Source of the DNA: Bacteroidota bacterium
GTDB lineage: Bacteria; Bacteroidota; Bacteroidia; Flavobacteriales; Flavobacteriaceae
Length of the DNA: 59,839 bases
Assembly: GCA_947450355.1 (NCBI GenBank)
Contig: CANFVB010000002.1
Span: 1 to 59,839 of the forward strand
Reading direction: 5' to 3'
Shown one piece after another: positions 22,533-32,377 of the stretch. Both the position numbers and the translations under genes were made by a program. A model generated the notes under the pieces. That model saw only the letters and a program-made list of their open reading frames with translations. It was not told the DNA's origin and made no database searches. How positions within the stretch are numbered: the first letter of the stretch is position 1; each line of letters starts with the position of its first letter.

Positions 22533-23617
22533 AAATTCAATTTTTGGATAACAAAATCAACTTCATCGGCTGTCATAATTGGACTTATTGGCAAACTTAA
22601 AACCTCATTATGGATTTTTTCGGTAATTGGAAACGACAAATTATTCCAATTTTCAAATGCCTTTTGTTTGTGTGGTGGAATAGGATAATGTATCATCGTT
22701 TCTATTCCGTTTTCTTTTAAATAATCTTGTAATTCGTCCCTATTTTCAGTACGAATTACGAATAAATGAAACACGTGATTATTTGAGAAATCCCAAAATG
22801 GCAACGTTAATTTATCGTTTTTAATTCCTGACAAATAGCGTTTTGCAATAGTTCTACGTTGTTCATTATCGGCATCTAAATTGGGTAATTTTACGTTCAA
22901 AAATGCAGCTTGTAATTCATCCAAACGAGAATTTACTCCAATATAATTATTGTGATATTTTACTTTAGAACCATAATTTCTTAATGAGAACAACGCTTTT
23001 GCTAATTCCTCATCGTTAGTAATTACTGCACCTCCATCGCCCAAAGCACCCAAATTTTTCCCAGGATAAAAACTAAAAGCTTGTGTGTTTATTGATTTTC
23101 TATTTTCACTTAAGAAAGCCCCGTGAGATTGTGCAGCATCTTCAACAACAATCAAATTATTTTGAATTGCAATTTCATTAATTTTATCAATTTCAGCTAA
23201 TTGACCGTAAAGATGAACCGCTAAAATTGCTTTTGTTTTTGAAGTAATTTTATCTTGAATCAAATTGGGATTTATGTTGTACGTTTCTAATTTTGGTTCA
23301 ACCAAAACAGGAACTAAATCTGCTTGCAAAACAGACAAAATTGTTGCGATATAGGTATTTGCAGGAACTATAACTTCATCGCCTTTTTGTAATTTTCCTA
23401 ACTGAATATGAGCTTTGAAAATTAAAGTTAACGCATCTAATCCATTTCCAACACCAATACAATGGCTGGCTTTGCAATAATCGGCGAAATTTTTCTCAAA
23501 TTCTTGAACTTCATTGCCCAAAACATACCAACCTTTATCCAAGACACTTTTCAATTTTTGCTGAAAAGCATTTTCGTAAATGGCATTTATTTTTTGCAAA
23601 TCGAGAAATTTAATCAT
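22520..23617 (-). CDS. DegT/DnrJ/EryC1/StrS sugar aminotransferase (FdtB-like)
   Basis: [12 protein letters not shown]..., [45 protein letters not shown]. Confidence 0.92.
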   Translation of the reverse strand: MIKFLDLQKINAIYENAFQQKLKSVLDKGWYVLGNEVQEFEKNFADYCKASHCIGVGNGLDALTLIFKAHIQLGKLQKGDEVIVPANTYIATILSVLQADLVPVLVEPKLETYNINPNLIQDKITSKTKAILAVHLYGQLAEIDKINEIAIQNNLIVVEDAAQSHGAFLSENRKSINTQAFSFYPGKNLGALGDGGAVITNDEELAKALFSLRNYGSKVKYHNNYIGVNSRLDELQAAFLNVKLPNLDADNEQRRTIAKRYLSGIKNDKLTLPFWDFSNNHVFHLFVIRTENRDELQDYLKENGIETMIHYPIPPHKQKAFENWNNLSFPITEKIHNEVLSLPISPIMTADEVDFVIQKLNLWTS

Positions 23618-24591
23618 ATCAAAATAGTAGCTAAATTATTGTAATTCTTGGTTTCAATCTCATAATAATCCTGAACTGTTGTTTTGGCACCAAAACTTTC
23701 TTTCCAAAATAGAATTCCTTCATTAATTTTTAATCCATTTTCTTCGTGTGAAGGTCCAAAATCAAAATACATTTTATCTTTAAAAACAACTTTTATCAAA
23801 TAATCGTATAAATAGTCTAAACTTCCCAATTCATTTTTTTGATTATTACCCGAAATATATTGTGGATGTGCAACGTTTTCTGAAATAAAAATAGTAGTTC
23901 CTGCAACAATATTATCCCCGTCATAAACATTAAAATGCTGAATATTATCAGGGAATGCAATTTGTAATTTTGTCATTTCTTCTATAGAATGAACTGGTTT
24001 TGCATTGTGTTTTTTATCCAAATTAGGAATTAAAATTTTATTCCAAAACAACTCAAAATTAAGTTCTTCTTTTATAATCAAATTATTTTTTAAACCTCTA
24101 CGAATACTTTCTTTTCTTGTTTTTGAAATTGAAAAAGGTTTCGATAAATCTAAAACTGACAAACAATCTCTTCGTATTAATTGCGCTTTTAAAAGAAATA
24201 AAGAATATTCGATTTCTTCCGAAAAACCATTGCAATATATGGACGGAATCAACTTTAAATTGAATTTATCAATCTGATTTTCATTTAAATAAATAAGAAT
24301 ATCGCGAAAAACAGCAATTGAATTACCCAATTTAATGTTTGTTTGAAACACCAACCCGCCATAAGTTAACCCTTGATGCGAATAAATTGTAGCTCCTACT
24401 CTATTCGCTGGCAAAACAGAAACCAACTTATCTTCCTCATAAATCATCAATGAGAAATCTTCAAATCGGTCACTTTGGTACTCCATAAAGTCCCTATTGA
24501 ATAGGAATGTGGCGTTTTTGGCAGTGCTAATAAAAGCATTCCAATCGCTGTGATTTTTAGTTTCGTATCTTTTTACAATGTACTTTTTCAA
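23614..24591 (-). CDS. GNAT/FemAB-like acyltransferase
   Basis: [48 protein letters not shown]. Confidence 0.7.
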   Translation of the reverse strand: MKKYIVKRYETKNHSDWNAFISTAKNATFLFNRDFMEYQSDRFEDFSLMIYEEDKLVSVLPANRVGATIYSHQGLTYGGLVFQTNIKLGNSIAVFRDILIYLNENQIDKFNLKLIPSIYCNGFSEEIEYSLFLLKAQLIRRDCLSVLDLSKPFSISKTRKESIRRGLKNNLIIKEELNFELFWNKILIPNLDKKHNAKPVHSIEEMTKLQIAFPDNIQHFNVYDGDNIVAGTTIFISENVAHPQYISGNNQKNELGSLDYLYDYLIKVVFKDKMYFDFGPSHEENGLKINEGILFWKESFGAKTTVQDYYEIETKNYNNLATILI

Positions 24592-24808
24592 TATCGTGTT
24601 TTAAACATTGGAAAATTAATCATTTATTTAATAAGAACATTATTTTTTTATAAAATTAGATTTATAAAATTAATTGATTAATTCTAAATCGTTTATAAAA
24701 CTAAAGCGGAACGGGTTATTTGTTAATTCGGTTATTCGGTATTGCGTGACGTTTTGTATTCGCAATTTTTCATTCTTGCGTATTTGTTATTTGTTATTTC
24801 ACATACAT

Positions 24809-24955
24809 AAAAAGGAATTTACTATGCGTAAAAAGGAATTTAACATGCGTAAAAAGGATTTCATGGTACGTCAAAAGGAATTTACCATGCGTCAAAAGGA
24901 ATTTACCATGCGTCAAAAGGATTTCATGGTACGTCAAAAGAATTTACAATGACAC
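24809..24955. repeat. Intergenic tandem array, seven 21-nt units in x-x-y-x-x-y-z order
   Basis: x = aaaaggaatttaccatgcgt(c), y = aaaaggatttcatggtacgt(c). Confidence 0.95.
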
Positions 24956-24963
24956 TACACTTA

Positions 24964-25025
24964 AAAGTGTGTAAGTAAAAAAAATGAAGGTTTGTACAAA
25001 CCCTCTTTTTTTACTTACACACTTT
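24964..25025. repeat. Very long hairpin (20-bp outer stem plus inner 14-nt palindrome)
   Basis: AAAGTGTGTAAGTAAAAAAA ... GGTTTGTACAAACC ... TTTTTTTACTTACACACTTT. Confidence 0.9.
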
Positions 25026-25079
25026 CTGATATAATACTAGTGCGGTAGCACTTTACTTTTTGCTTTTTACTTTTTACTT

Positions 25080-25791
25080 TTATTTTTGTAAATCTGTAAA
25101 TTTTAGTTTTACGAGTGCTTTGTAATAGGGTTCGCCAGCTGTTCCTAGAGATTTTACGTAGGCTTTGATTTCTCTCATGAGTTGAATTATGTTTGTATCG
25201 TTGAAATATAAAATATCATTCCGGTTTTTTCGTGCTGTAATTAGTGCGTTTCCTGCCGAGTTTACCATACCGCTTAATGTGGTTAGTCTTTGGTGGTACG
25301 TTTGTAAACTTGCGATTTGTATTTCTGTTTCGTTTGGTACATATTCTGGGTGTGATGCTAATTGACTTGTATAGGTATCAAGATTTGCAGAAACTCATTT
25401 GAGAAGTTGATATTGCATCGCCTTCGGCGGTGTCGGGGTTTAACACTTTTGGTTTTTGGTCTCCACGAATTTTTTTTGCTTGACTTGCTAAATTGGCTTT
25501 GTCTGTTGTTGAAATATTCAAAGATTTTGCAAAGTTTAACGCTTTTGTCGCTATTATTCCGAGTGGTGCAATTTCAATTTCTCGGTCTGCAACTGCATTT
25601 TTGTAAATTGGTTTTTTGTCGTTTAAAACTGTAATTACTCCTGCAAGTGAGACTTTTATAGGTTCCAGATTTGTCAATTGTAAATTTGAATTTGATGGAT
25701 TGTAAAGCGTACCCATTTCTTCTAAAATTTGATAACCCGAGCTGAAGTTTGCTACATTTTTAGCATTTCCTGTTTCTGATGTTGATGCCAT
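25080..25791 (-). pseudogene. Frameshifted conserved hypothetical protein
   Basis: ORFs 25378-25791 and 25080-25268 join across a single frame change near 25375; bridging peptide NLDTYTSQLASHPEYVPNETEIQIASLQTYHQRLTTLSGMVNSAGN is open in the second frame. Confidence 0.75.
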
Positions 25792-25855
25792 AATTGATTT
25801 TTTTATTGGTTAATTTCGTTAATTGTTAATTCTTTATTTGTTAATTCGGTTAATT

Positions 25856-25885
25856 GTCATTGCGAGGCACGAAGCAATCACATTG
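25856..25885. repeat. REP-like palindrome 1
   Basis: GTCATTGCGAGGCACGAAGCAATCACATTG, ATTGC/GCAAT stem. Confidence 0.75.
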
Positions 25886-25902
25886 TTTTTTCTTATTTTT
25901 TT

Positions 25903-25932
25903 GTCATTCCGACGTAGGAGGAATCACATTAT
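25903..25932. repeat. REP-like palindrome 2 (overlaps 3' end of GIY-YIG remnant)
   Basis: GTCATTCCGACGTAGGAGGAATCACATTAT, ATTCC/GGAAT stem, similar to palindrome 1. Confidence 0.75.
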
Positions 25933-26269
25933 TTATACAGAACCTACTATTTAAAAACTCAAAATTTTCATTAAATGATTTAATCAAATCTAACTTTTTT
26001 TCTCTTCTCCAACCCTTTAGTTCTTTTTCTCTTGCTATAGCAAGTTGTACCCATGTGAATTTTTCATAATAAACTAAATATTGAATAGTATATTTTGAGG
26101 CAAAAGTTTTAATTCCTTTTTCAATGTTTTCTTTATGCTGTGGTAATCTTAATTCCAAATTATTTGTCATTCCTATATAATAGTTGAACTGTATTTATTA
26201 GTAATGATATAAACATAATAAGTTTGATGTCCTTCGTTATATTCAATCATTGTGTTATTCATTTTTATT
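25904..26269 (-). pseudogene. GIY-YIG endonuclease family protein, frameshifted
   Basis: N-terminal MNNTMIEYNEGHQTYYVYIITNKYSST in one frame, YIGMTNNLELRLPQHKENIEKG...FCINNVIPPTSE in another. Confidence 0.75.
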
Positions 26270-26274
26270 TATTT

Positions 26275-26973
26275 TTAAATTGCGTTCCAAATCACATCAT
26301 TTGGGGTAGGGGCAACAATTTCTATATTTTCTTTAGAAACAGGATGCACAAAAACTAATTTTCTGGCGTGAAGATGTATGCCGCCATCGGGATTACTCCT
26401 CTCAAAACCATATTTCAAATCTCCCTTTATCGGTGATCCAATTGCGGATAATTGTGCTCTAATTTGATGGTGTCTTCCTGTGTGAAGATTTATTTCTAAT
26501 GCAAAATAGTTTTGAAGTGTAGCAATAATTTTATAGTCTAAACTTGCCAATTTACTATCGGTAACCTCTTTAAGATGTGCTTTTGAAGTATTATTTTTCT
26601 CATTTCTTTTCAGAAAATGAACCAATTTATCTTCGGTATTTATTGGTTTGTTTTTGACAATTGCCCAATATGTTTTTTGCGTTTCTCGATTGCTAAAAAG
26701 TTCATTCATTCGGGTCAAAGCCTTACTGGTTCTTGCAAAAACTACAATTCCAGTTGTTGGTCGGTCCAAACGATGAACCACTCCAAGAAATACTTCGCCT
26801 GGTTTGTTATATTTAACTTTGATGTATTCTTTCACAACTTCAGACAATGGTTTGTCGCCCGTTTTGTCACCTTGCACAATATCTCCAACACGCTTATTAA
26901 TCACAATAATATGATTGTCTTCGTGAAGCACTTGCAGGTTATTTTTATCGGAAATTATTTTCAAAATAGACAA
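26275..26973 (-). CDS. RluA-family pseudouridine synthase
   Basis: VVHRLDRPTTGIVVFARTSKALTRMNELF..., LHTGRHHQIRAQLSAIGSPIKGD. Confidence 0.93.
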   Translation of the reverse strand: MSILKIISDKNNLQVLHEDNHIIVINKRVGDIVQGDKTGDKPLSEVVKEYIKVKYNKPGEVFLGVVHRLDRPTTGIVVFARTSKALTRMNELFSNRETQKTYWAIVKNKPINTEDKLVHFLKRNEKNNTSKAHLKEVTDSKLASLDYKIIATLQNYFALEINLHTGRHHQIRAQLSAIGSPIKGDLKYGFERSNPDGGIHLHARKLVFVHPVSKENIEIVAPTPNDVIWNAI

Positions 26974-26974
26974 A

Positions 26975-27004
26975 TTAGAATATTAGATTTATAGACTTCT
27001 TAGA
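26975..27004 (+). repeat. Left terminal inverted repeat flanking four-helix-bundle gene 2
   Basis: ttagaatattagatttatagacttcttaga, exact reverse complement at 27400-27429. Confidence 0.95.
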
Positions 27005-27005
27005 T

Positions 27006-27356
27006 TCAAATTAAATCAGCTCTGAATTTTGAAGTCATTTTTATTATTTCTTGTAATAAAGTATTTATTTTCAACGTGTTTTCGGATGTAATAAATCCCA
27101 AATCGAGTGCAATTAAAAGTTGAGTTTCGACTTCATAAGCTGAACCAATGGCAATTTCTAAAAATCGAGAAAAGTCTTTATTTGAATGTCTTGATGAGCC
27201 TTCTGCAATGTTTGATGGAATTGAAACCGATGCACGACGAAGCTGATTCGTTAATCCAAATTTTTCTTCAGTTGGAAAATTTGATGTTGCATTATAAATC
27301 TCAGAACAAAGAATTCTACTTTTTTTCCAAATCAATAATTCTTTAAACTGGTGCAT
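27006..27356 (-). CDS. Four-helix-bundle protein (S23 / Avd-like family), copy 2
   Basis: ELLIWKKSRILCSEIYNATSNFPTEEKFGLTNQLRRASVSIPSNIAEGSSR. Confidence 0.9.
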   Translation of the reverse strand: MHQFKELLIWKKSRILCSEIYNATSNFPTEEKFGLTNQLRRASVSIPSNIAEGSSRHSNKDFSRFLEIAIGSAYEVETQLLIALDLGFITSENTLKINTLLQEIIKMTSKFRADLI

Positions 27357-27399
27357 TTATTTATATTTAAATGAAAAAATAGTACGTCAACTCTTAAAT

Positions 27400-27429
27400 T
27401 CTAAGAAGTCTATAAATCTAATATTCTAA
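27400..27429 (-). repeat. Right terminal inverted repeat flanking four-helix-bundle gene 2
   Basis: tctaagaagtctataaatctaatattctaa; first part is repeated in tandem to about 27440. Confidence 0.95.
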
Positions 27430-27439
27430 GAAGTCTAAT

Positions 27440-28258
27440 TTAATATTGCTCATTCGCATTAGGAAAATCACTCGATTTTACATCTTTCACATATTGACCA
27501 ATTGCGGAAGTCATTTGTTCATATAAATTCAAATAGCGTCTCAAAAATCGTGGACTAAATTCGTTATTCATACCCAACATATCGTGAATGACAAGTACTT
27601 GACCATCAACTCCACCACCAGCACCAATTCCAATAACTGGTATCGAAATACTTTGTGCTACTTTTGCAGCCAAATGAGCAGGAATTTTTTCTAATACCAA
27701 TGCAAAACACCCAATTTTTTCAAGCATTTTAGCGTCTTGCATTAACTTTTCAGCTTCTTCCTCTTCTTTAGCACGAACGGTATAACTTCCAAATTTGTAT
27801 ATTGATTGCGGTGTTAAGCCTAAATGCCCCATTACAGGAATTCCAGCGTTTAATATTTTCTTTATTGAATCTTTAATTTCGCTGCCACCTTCTAATTTCA
27901 CTGCGTGTCCACCACTTTCTTTCATTATTCTAATTGAAGAACGCAAGGCTTCTTTTGGGTCTGATTGGTAGCTTCCAAAAGGTAAGTCAACCACAACCAA
28001 AGCTCTTTCGATGGCACGAACCACACTTGAGGCGTGATAAATCATTTGGTCTAATGTAATTGGTAATGTAGTTTCGTGACCCGCCATTACATTTGAAGCA
28101 GAATCTCCAACAAGAATTACGTCAATTCCTGCAGTATCAACAATTTTTGCCATAGAATAATCATAGGCTGTAAGCATTGAAATTTTTTCGCCATTGGCTT
28201 TCATCTCAATAAGTGACTTGGTAGTTATTCTTTTATAATCCTTTTTAGCTACTGACAT
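27440..28258 (-). CDS. panB: 3-methyl-2-oxobutanoate hydroxymethyltransferase
   Basis: [48 protein letters not shown]. Confidence 0.95.
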   Translation of the reverse strand: MSVAKKDYKRITTKSLIEMKANGEKISMLTAYDYSMAKIVDTAGIDVILVGDSASNVMAGHETTLPITLDQMIYHASSVVRAIERALVVVDLPFGSYQSDPKEALRSSIRIMKESGGHAVKLEGGSEIKDSIKKILNAGIPVMGHLGLTPQSIYKFGSYTVRAKEEEEAEKLMQDAKMLEKIGCFALVLEKIPAHLAAKVAQSISIPVIGIGAGGGVDGQVLVIHDMLGMNNEFSPRFLRRYLNLYEQMTSAIGQYVKDVKSSDFPNANEQY

Positions 28259-28487
28259 TATGACTTTGAATTATGGTTTATGTAAATAATTTAGGCAAAA
28301 ATAATCAAATTTGTTTGATTAAATAGATAATTATGCGGAGGTTTATTTTAGATTTATGATTTCAGATTTTAGATTTTTAATCTGTGTAAAACATTCATAT
28401 TAGTCGAAAAACCTTTAAACAATTAACCGATTCAACGATTAAACTTTTACTTTTAAACGATTAACCGATTAAACTTTTACCTTTTCC

Positions 28488-29915
28488 TTAACAATCCGCC
28501 AAATTCACTGCAATTGCCAATCCACCTTCGGAGGTTTCTTTGTATTTATTATTCATATCTTTTGCAGTTTGCCACATCGTATCAATAACTTTATCCAAAG
28601 GCACTTTTGCATTTTTAGGATCTGTTTCTAATGCTAATTCGGCAGCATTTATTGCCTTTATAGCTCCCATTGTATTTCTTTCGATACAAGGAATTTGAAC
28701 CAAACCGCCCACAGGATCGCAGGTCATTCCCAAATGATGTTCCATTGCTATTTCGGCTGCCATCAAAACTTGTTCTGGAGTTCCGCCCATTAATTCGCAC
28801 AAAGCAGCCGCTGCCATTGATGATGAAACACCAATTTCTGCTTGACAACCACCCATTGCTGCGGAAATAGTAGAGCCTTTTTTGAAAATACTGCCAATTT
28901 CTCCCGCAACCATCAAGAATTGTTTGATTTCTTTTTCGCCAGCGTTGTGATTTTCTATTACTAAATAATACATCAAAACGGCTGGGATAACGCCTGCACT
29001 TCCGTTTGTTGGGGCAGTAACGACACGTCCTAAAGCAGCATTTACTTCATTTACCGCAAGGGCAAAACAACTTACCCATTTCAAAATTTGACGGAATTTA
29101 ACTTCAGTTTTTCTGATTTCTTCCAGCCAAGTTTGAGGTGAATTATAATTTGCCAAACCAATTAAATTTTGATGCATATCAAATGCTCTTCGTCTTACAT
29201 TCAATCCTCCAGGGAGAATTCCTTCGGAGTGGCAACCGATGTAAATGCATTCTAACATCGTATTCCAAATTCGCATCAACTCATTATGAATTGTTTCTTT
29301 GGAACGCATTGACTTTTCATTTTCATAAACTATTTCTGAAACCTTCTTATTTTCTGTGGTACAATAGTCTAAAAGTTCGGCTGCATTTGCAATTTGAAAC
29401 GGAAAAGCACATTTTATTTTCAGTTTTTGTTTTGCATTTTCGCGTTCTTCTTTCACGACAAATCCGCCTCCAATAGAGTAAAATGTTGATGAATATTCCG
29501 AATCATCATTGGCGAAAGCCGTAAATTTCAAACCATTTGAATGAAAAGGAAGGAAGTTTTTATTAAAAACAATATCTTGAAGAAAATAAAATGGAATTGG
29601 CATTTCGTTTCCTAAAAGAATCTCGTTTTTATCTTCAATAGATTTTATAATTTTAGATATATTTTCGATGGGAATATATTCAGGATCTTGACCGCTCAAA
29701 CCAAGCATAAGTGCGGAATCTGTGGCGTGTCCTTTGCCGGTTAAGGAAAGCGAACCGTATAAATAGACTTTAATTCGTATGGTTTTTTCAAATATATTAT
29801 TAGTTCGTAATTCTCCAAGAAAACGCTCTGCTGCTCGCCAAGGGCCTAATGTGTGGGAACTCGAAGGACCAACACCGATTTTTAGCATATCGAAAACAGA
29901 GATACATTCTTCCAT
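28488..29915 (-). CDS. sdaA: L-serine ammonia-lyase
   Basis: [45 protein letters not shown]. Confidence 0.93.
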   Translation of the reverse strand: MEECISVFDMLKIGVGPSSSHTLGPWRAAERFLGELRTNNIFEKTIRIKVYLYGSLSLTGKGHATDSALMLGLSGQDPEYIPIENISKIIKSIEDKNEILLGNEMPIPFYFLQDIVFNKNFLPFHSNGLKFTAFANDDSEYSSTFYSIGGGFVVKEERENAKQKLKIKCAFPFQIANAAELLDYCTTENKKVSEIVYENEKSMRSKETIHNELMRIWNTMLECIYIGCHSEGILPGGLNVRRRAFDMHQNLIGLANYNSPQTWLEEIRKTEVKFRQILKWVSCFALAVNEVNAALGRVVTAPTNGSAGVIPAVLMYYLVIENHNAGEKEIKQFLMVAGEIGSIFKKGSTISAAMGGCQAEIGVSSSMAAAALCELMGGTPEQVLMAAEIAMEHHLGMTCDPVGGLVQIPCIERNTMGAIKAINAAELALETDPKNAKVPLDKVIDTMWQTAKDMNNKYKETSEGGLAIAVNLADC

Positions 29916-30117
29916 AATTTAGTCAGATTTATTGTGGCAAATATAAATTAATGTAATTAAATAATAGATTTTATCTGCTAAAATTATGAATTTGACAGTA
30001 AAAGCATCTTTTTTTATAATTTATTTCAATCACTTATAGTATTACTGTAAATTTGAAATCTTTAATTTCACAAGTTGATTTTTAAATGTTTTATTCATTA
30101 TAAGTATGAATTAGATA

Positions 30118-30858
30118 TCAACAACCCCAAATTTTCCACGCTTTTTCCGCTTGAAAAACTAACATTTCTAAACCGTTTTTGATTACAGCTCCTTGTTCTT
30201 TTGCCTTTTGAAGAAATAAGGTTTCAGCAGGATTGTAAATCAAGTCAAAAGCAATGTGATTAGAAGTGAAATATTGATATGGAATTTCAGGGCAAATATT
30301 GGTATTAGGCGAAGTTCCTAATGGCGTACAATTGATAATTATTTGGTATTTTTCAAATGTTTCGGCGGTTATTTGGCTGTAGCCAATGGCGTTTCCTGTC
30401 GAAGTTCTTGAAACATAAGTAGTAGCAATCCCCATTTTATTTAATGAATATGCTACTGCTTTTGAAGCGCCGCCAGTTCCTAATAACAATGCTTTTTTGT
30501 GATGTTGTTTCAATAGCGGTTCGAGTGCTTTTTGAAAGCCATAATAATCGGTGTTGTAGCCTTTTAATTTCCCTTTTTTAGTAAAACGAATTGTGTTTAC
30601 AGCACCAATTTCTGCTGCTTTTTTAGATAATTTATCCAAGTAGGGAATAATCGCTTCTTTATAAGGAATTGTTACGTTTAAGCCTTTTAAATTTGGATTA
30701 TTTTTTAGAAAATTAGGCAATTTTGAAATGTCTTGAAAGTCTATGTTTTCGTAGGAATAATCCAATAAATTTAGTTCTTCAAATTTTTTTGTAAAATGTG
30801 CTTTTGAAAATGAATAACTGATGTTTTTTCCAACTAAACCAAATTGGTGCTTTGCCAT
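30118..30858 (-). CDS. aroE: Shikimate dehydrogenase
   Basis: FGLVGKNISYSFSKAHFTKKF, GLNVTIPYKEAIIPYLD, GAVNTI. Confidence 0.93.
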   Translation of the reverse strand: MAKHQFGLVGKNISYSFSKAHFTKKFEELNLLDYSYENIDFQDISKLPNFLKNNPNLKGLNVTIPYKEAIIPYLDKLSKKAAEIGAVNTIRFTKKGKLKGYNTDYYGFQKALEPLLKQHHKKALLLGTGGASKAVAYSLNKMGIATTYVSRTSTGNAIGYSQITAETFEKYQIIINCTPLGTSPNTNICPEIPYQYFTSNHIAFDLIYNPAETLFLQKAKEQGAVIKNGLEMLVFQAEKAWKIWGC

Positions 30859-30866
30859 TTAGATTT

Positions 30867-32261
30867 TTATTTTGACACTTTATTGATTGCATTTTGAACC
30901 ATTTTTCGTGCCCAAACCACAGGAAATAACTCTTCAAGAAGCGTTTTGTTTTTGAAACTCAATCGAAGTCCGTTGCTTAAATGAAATTTTGCTTTTTTGT
31001 CATCGTGAATCATAAAGTACAATCCTGCCAAACGATATTCAACTTGATATTCTTCTGGGAAGTATTCTGATGCTTGTAATAATGTTTGAATTGCACTTTC
31101 AAATTCCCCTAAAAATTGAAGAATATCAACCCAAAACAACCACGTGTCCAATTGATAATCGCCAAATTCAACTGCTTTTCTGTATCCAAATTCTGCTTCT
31201 TCAAAAAGATTTAATTCTTTGTTTATTGTTGCAAATCGTTTCCAATACAAACGATTTTGATTGTCGATGCTCAAGGCTTTGTTTACATAAAACAAGGCTT
31301 TTTGGTATTTTTTTTGACGAACGTAGAAATCAGTAATTGCAATCCAACCTTTGTCTAAAAGCGGGTCTTCGTGTACGGTTTTATTGAAATATTTTAGCGC
31401 TAAAACTTTGTTTCCAATTTTCTCGTAGCATTTCCCCATTCGAAGTAATGCGTATGAAGTAGCGTCGTCCAATTCAATAGTTCGTGTGTAGCTTTCAATG
31501 GCTTCTTCGTATTTTTTTAGCCTTTCTAATGCTTTTGCTTTTTCCATAAAAGCGCCTAAAAATTCATCGTCAATTAGGGTTGCAAATTCAAAAGCACGAA
31601 GCGCATCTTCATATCTTTTTAGTCCGTAATTTAGCCTTCCGACTTGGTGCCAAGCGATTTCGCTATATGGATTTCTGTCGATATATTTATTAAGATAAAC
31701 GATTGCATCTTCGTTTTGATCTAAAAATTCAAAACAATACACCACGTTATATAAGGCTGCTTGGTCTTCGGTATCTTCTTCAAGACATTTCATAAAATTG
31801 TCTTTCGCCAATTCTAAATTGTCCATAAAAAGGTATTCCATTCCAATTAAATTATAGACATCAGCGAAATCATCGGTATATTTCAGTGCGATTTGCAATA
31901 ATTCTACCGCTTTTTCGTGATTGTCTCTTTTGGAATATATATTTGCTTTTTGGATGTATATTTCCTCGTTTGTAGGTTCGATGGCATACAACTCATTTAG
32001 CAATTTTTCTGCTTGTTCGAGTTTATCTTCATAGACCAACATTTCTACTTGAACTAATTTTAATCCAGTTGATTTTGGGTGTTGTTCAAGCGCTAATTTC
32101 AAGGCTTTTTTAGCCAAGGCAGCTTTTCCCATATCGAGGTAATGAAGAATAATTTCTTCAAATTCTTCGGAATCAAAAAAGAGAACTTTGTTGGTTTTCA
32201 ACATCGACTCAAATTTCGATAAGGATAAGTTGTAGTCTTCTTCGTCGTCGCTTATGTGCAT
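30867..32261 (-). CDS. Tetratricopeptide-repeat protein
   Basis: Repeated TPR motifs across 464 aa. Confidence 0.88.
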   Translation of the reverse strand: MHISDDEEDYNLSLSKFESMLKTNKVLFFDSEEFEEIILHYLDMGKAALAKKALKLALEQHPKSTGLKLVQVEMLVYEDKLEQAEKLLNELYAIEPTNEEIYIQKANIYSKRDNHEKAVELLQIALKYTDDFADVYNLIGMEYLFMDNLELAKDNFMKCLEEDTEDQAALYNVVYCFEFLDQNEDAIVYLNKYIDRNPYSEIAWHQVGRLNYGLKRYEDALRAFEFATLIDDEFLGAFMEKAKALERLKKYEEAIESYTRTIELDDATSYALLRMGKCYEKIGNKVLALKYFNKTVHEDPLLDKGWIAITDFYVRQKKYQKALFYVNKALSIDNQNRLYWKRFATINKELNLFEEAEFGYRKAVEFGDYQLDTWLFWVDILQFLGEFESAIQTLLQASEYFPEEYQVEYRLAGLYFMIHDDKKAKFHLSNGLRLSFKNKTLLEELFPVVWARKMVQNAINKVSK

Positions 32262-32377
32262 ACTGTTTTCTTTAATTTATCCTGATATAAAGGTAAGGAT
32301 TTAATTTTATTTTGTGAAGAAAGTGCTTTTTTTTGTGAACAATTTAATTAACAAATAATCGTCTTGAAATCCCGAAT

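Noticed and set aside
24674-24952. 92-aa ORF with KEFTMRQ/KDFMVRQ repeats
   Set aside because: It exists because the 21-nt array is a multiple of three; no start context or homology-like features. Treated as a non-coding tandem array.
24809-24955. Possible CRISPR array
   Set aside because: Units are contiguous with no unique spacers and no cas genes nearby; same for 49680-49847 and 58294-58381.
25854-26069. 71-aa ORF MSLRGTKQSHCFFLFFCHSDVGGITLFIQN...
   Set aside because: Translation of the two REP-like palindromes and antisense of the GIY-YIG remnant.
26975-27429. Inverted repeats as an ordinary terminator pair for panB and the RluA gene
   Set aside because: Arms are 395 bp apart, identical over 30 bp, lack a T-run, and one lies directly upstream of a gene start.
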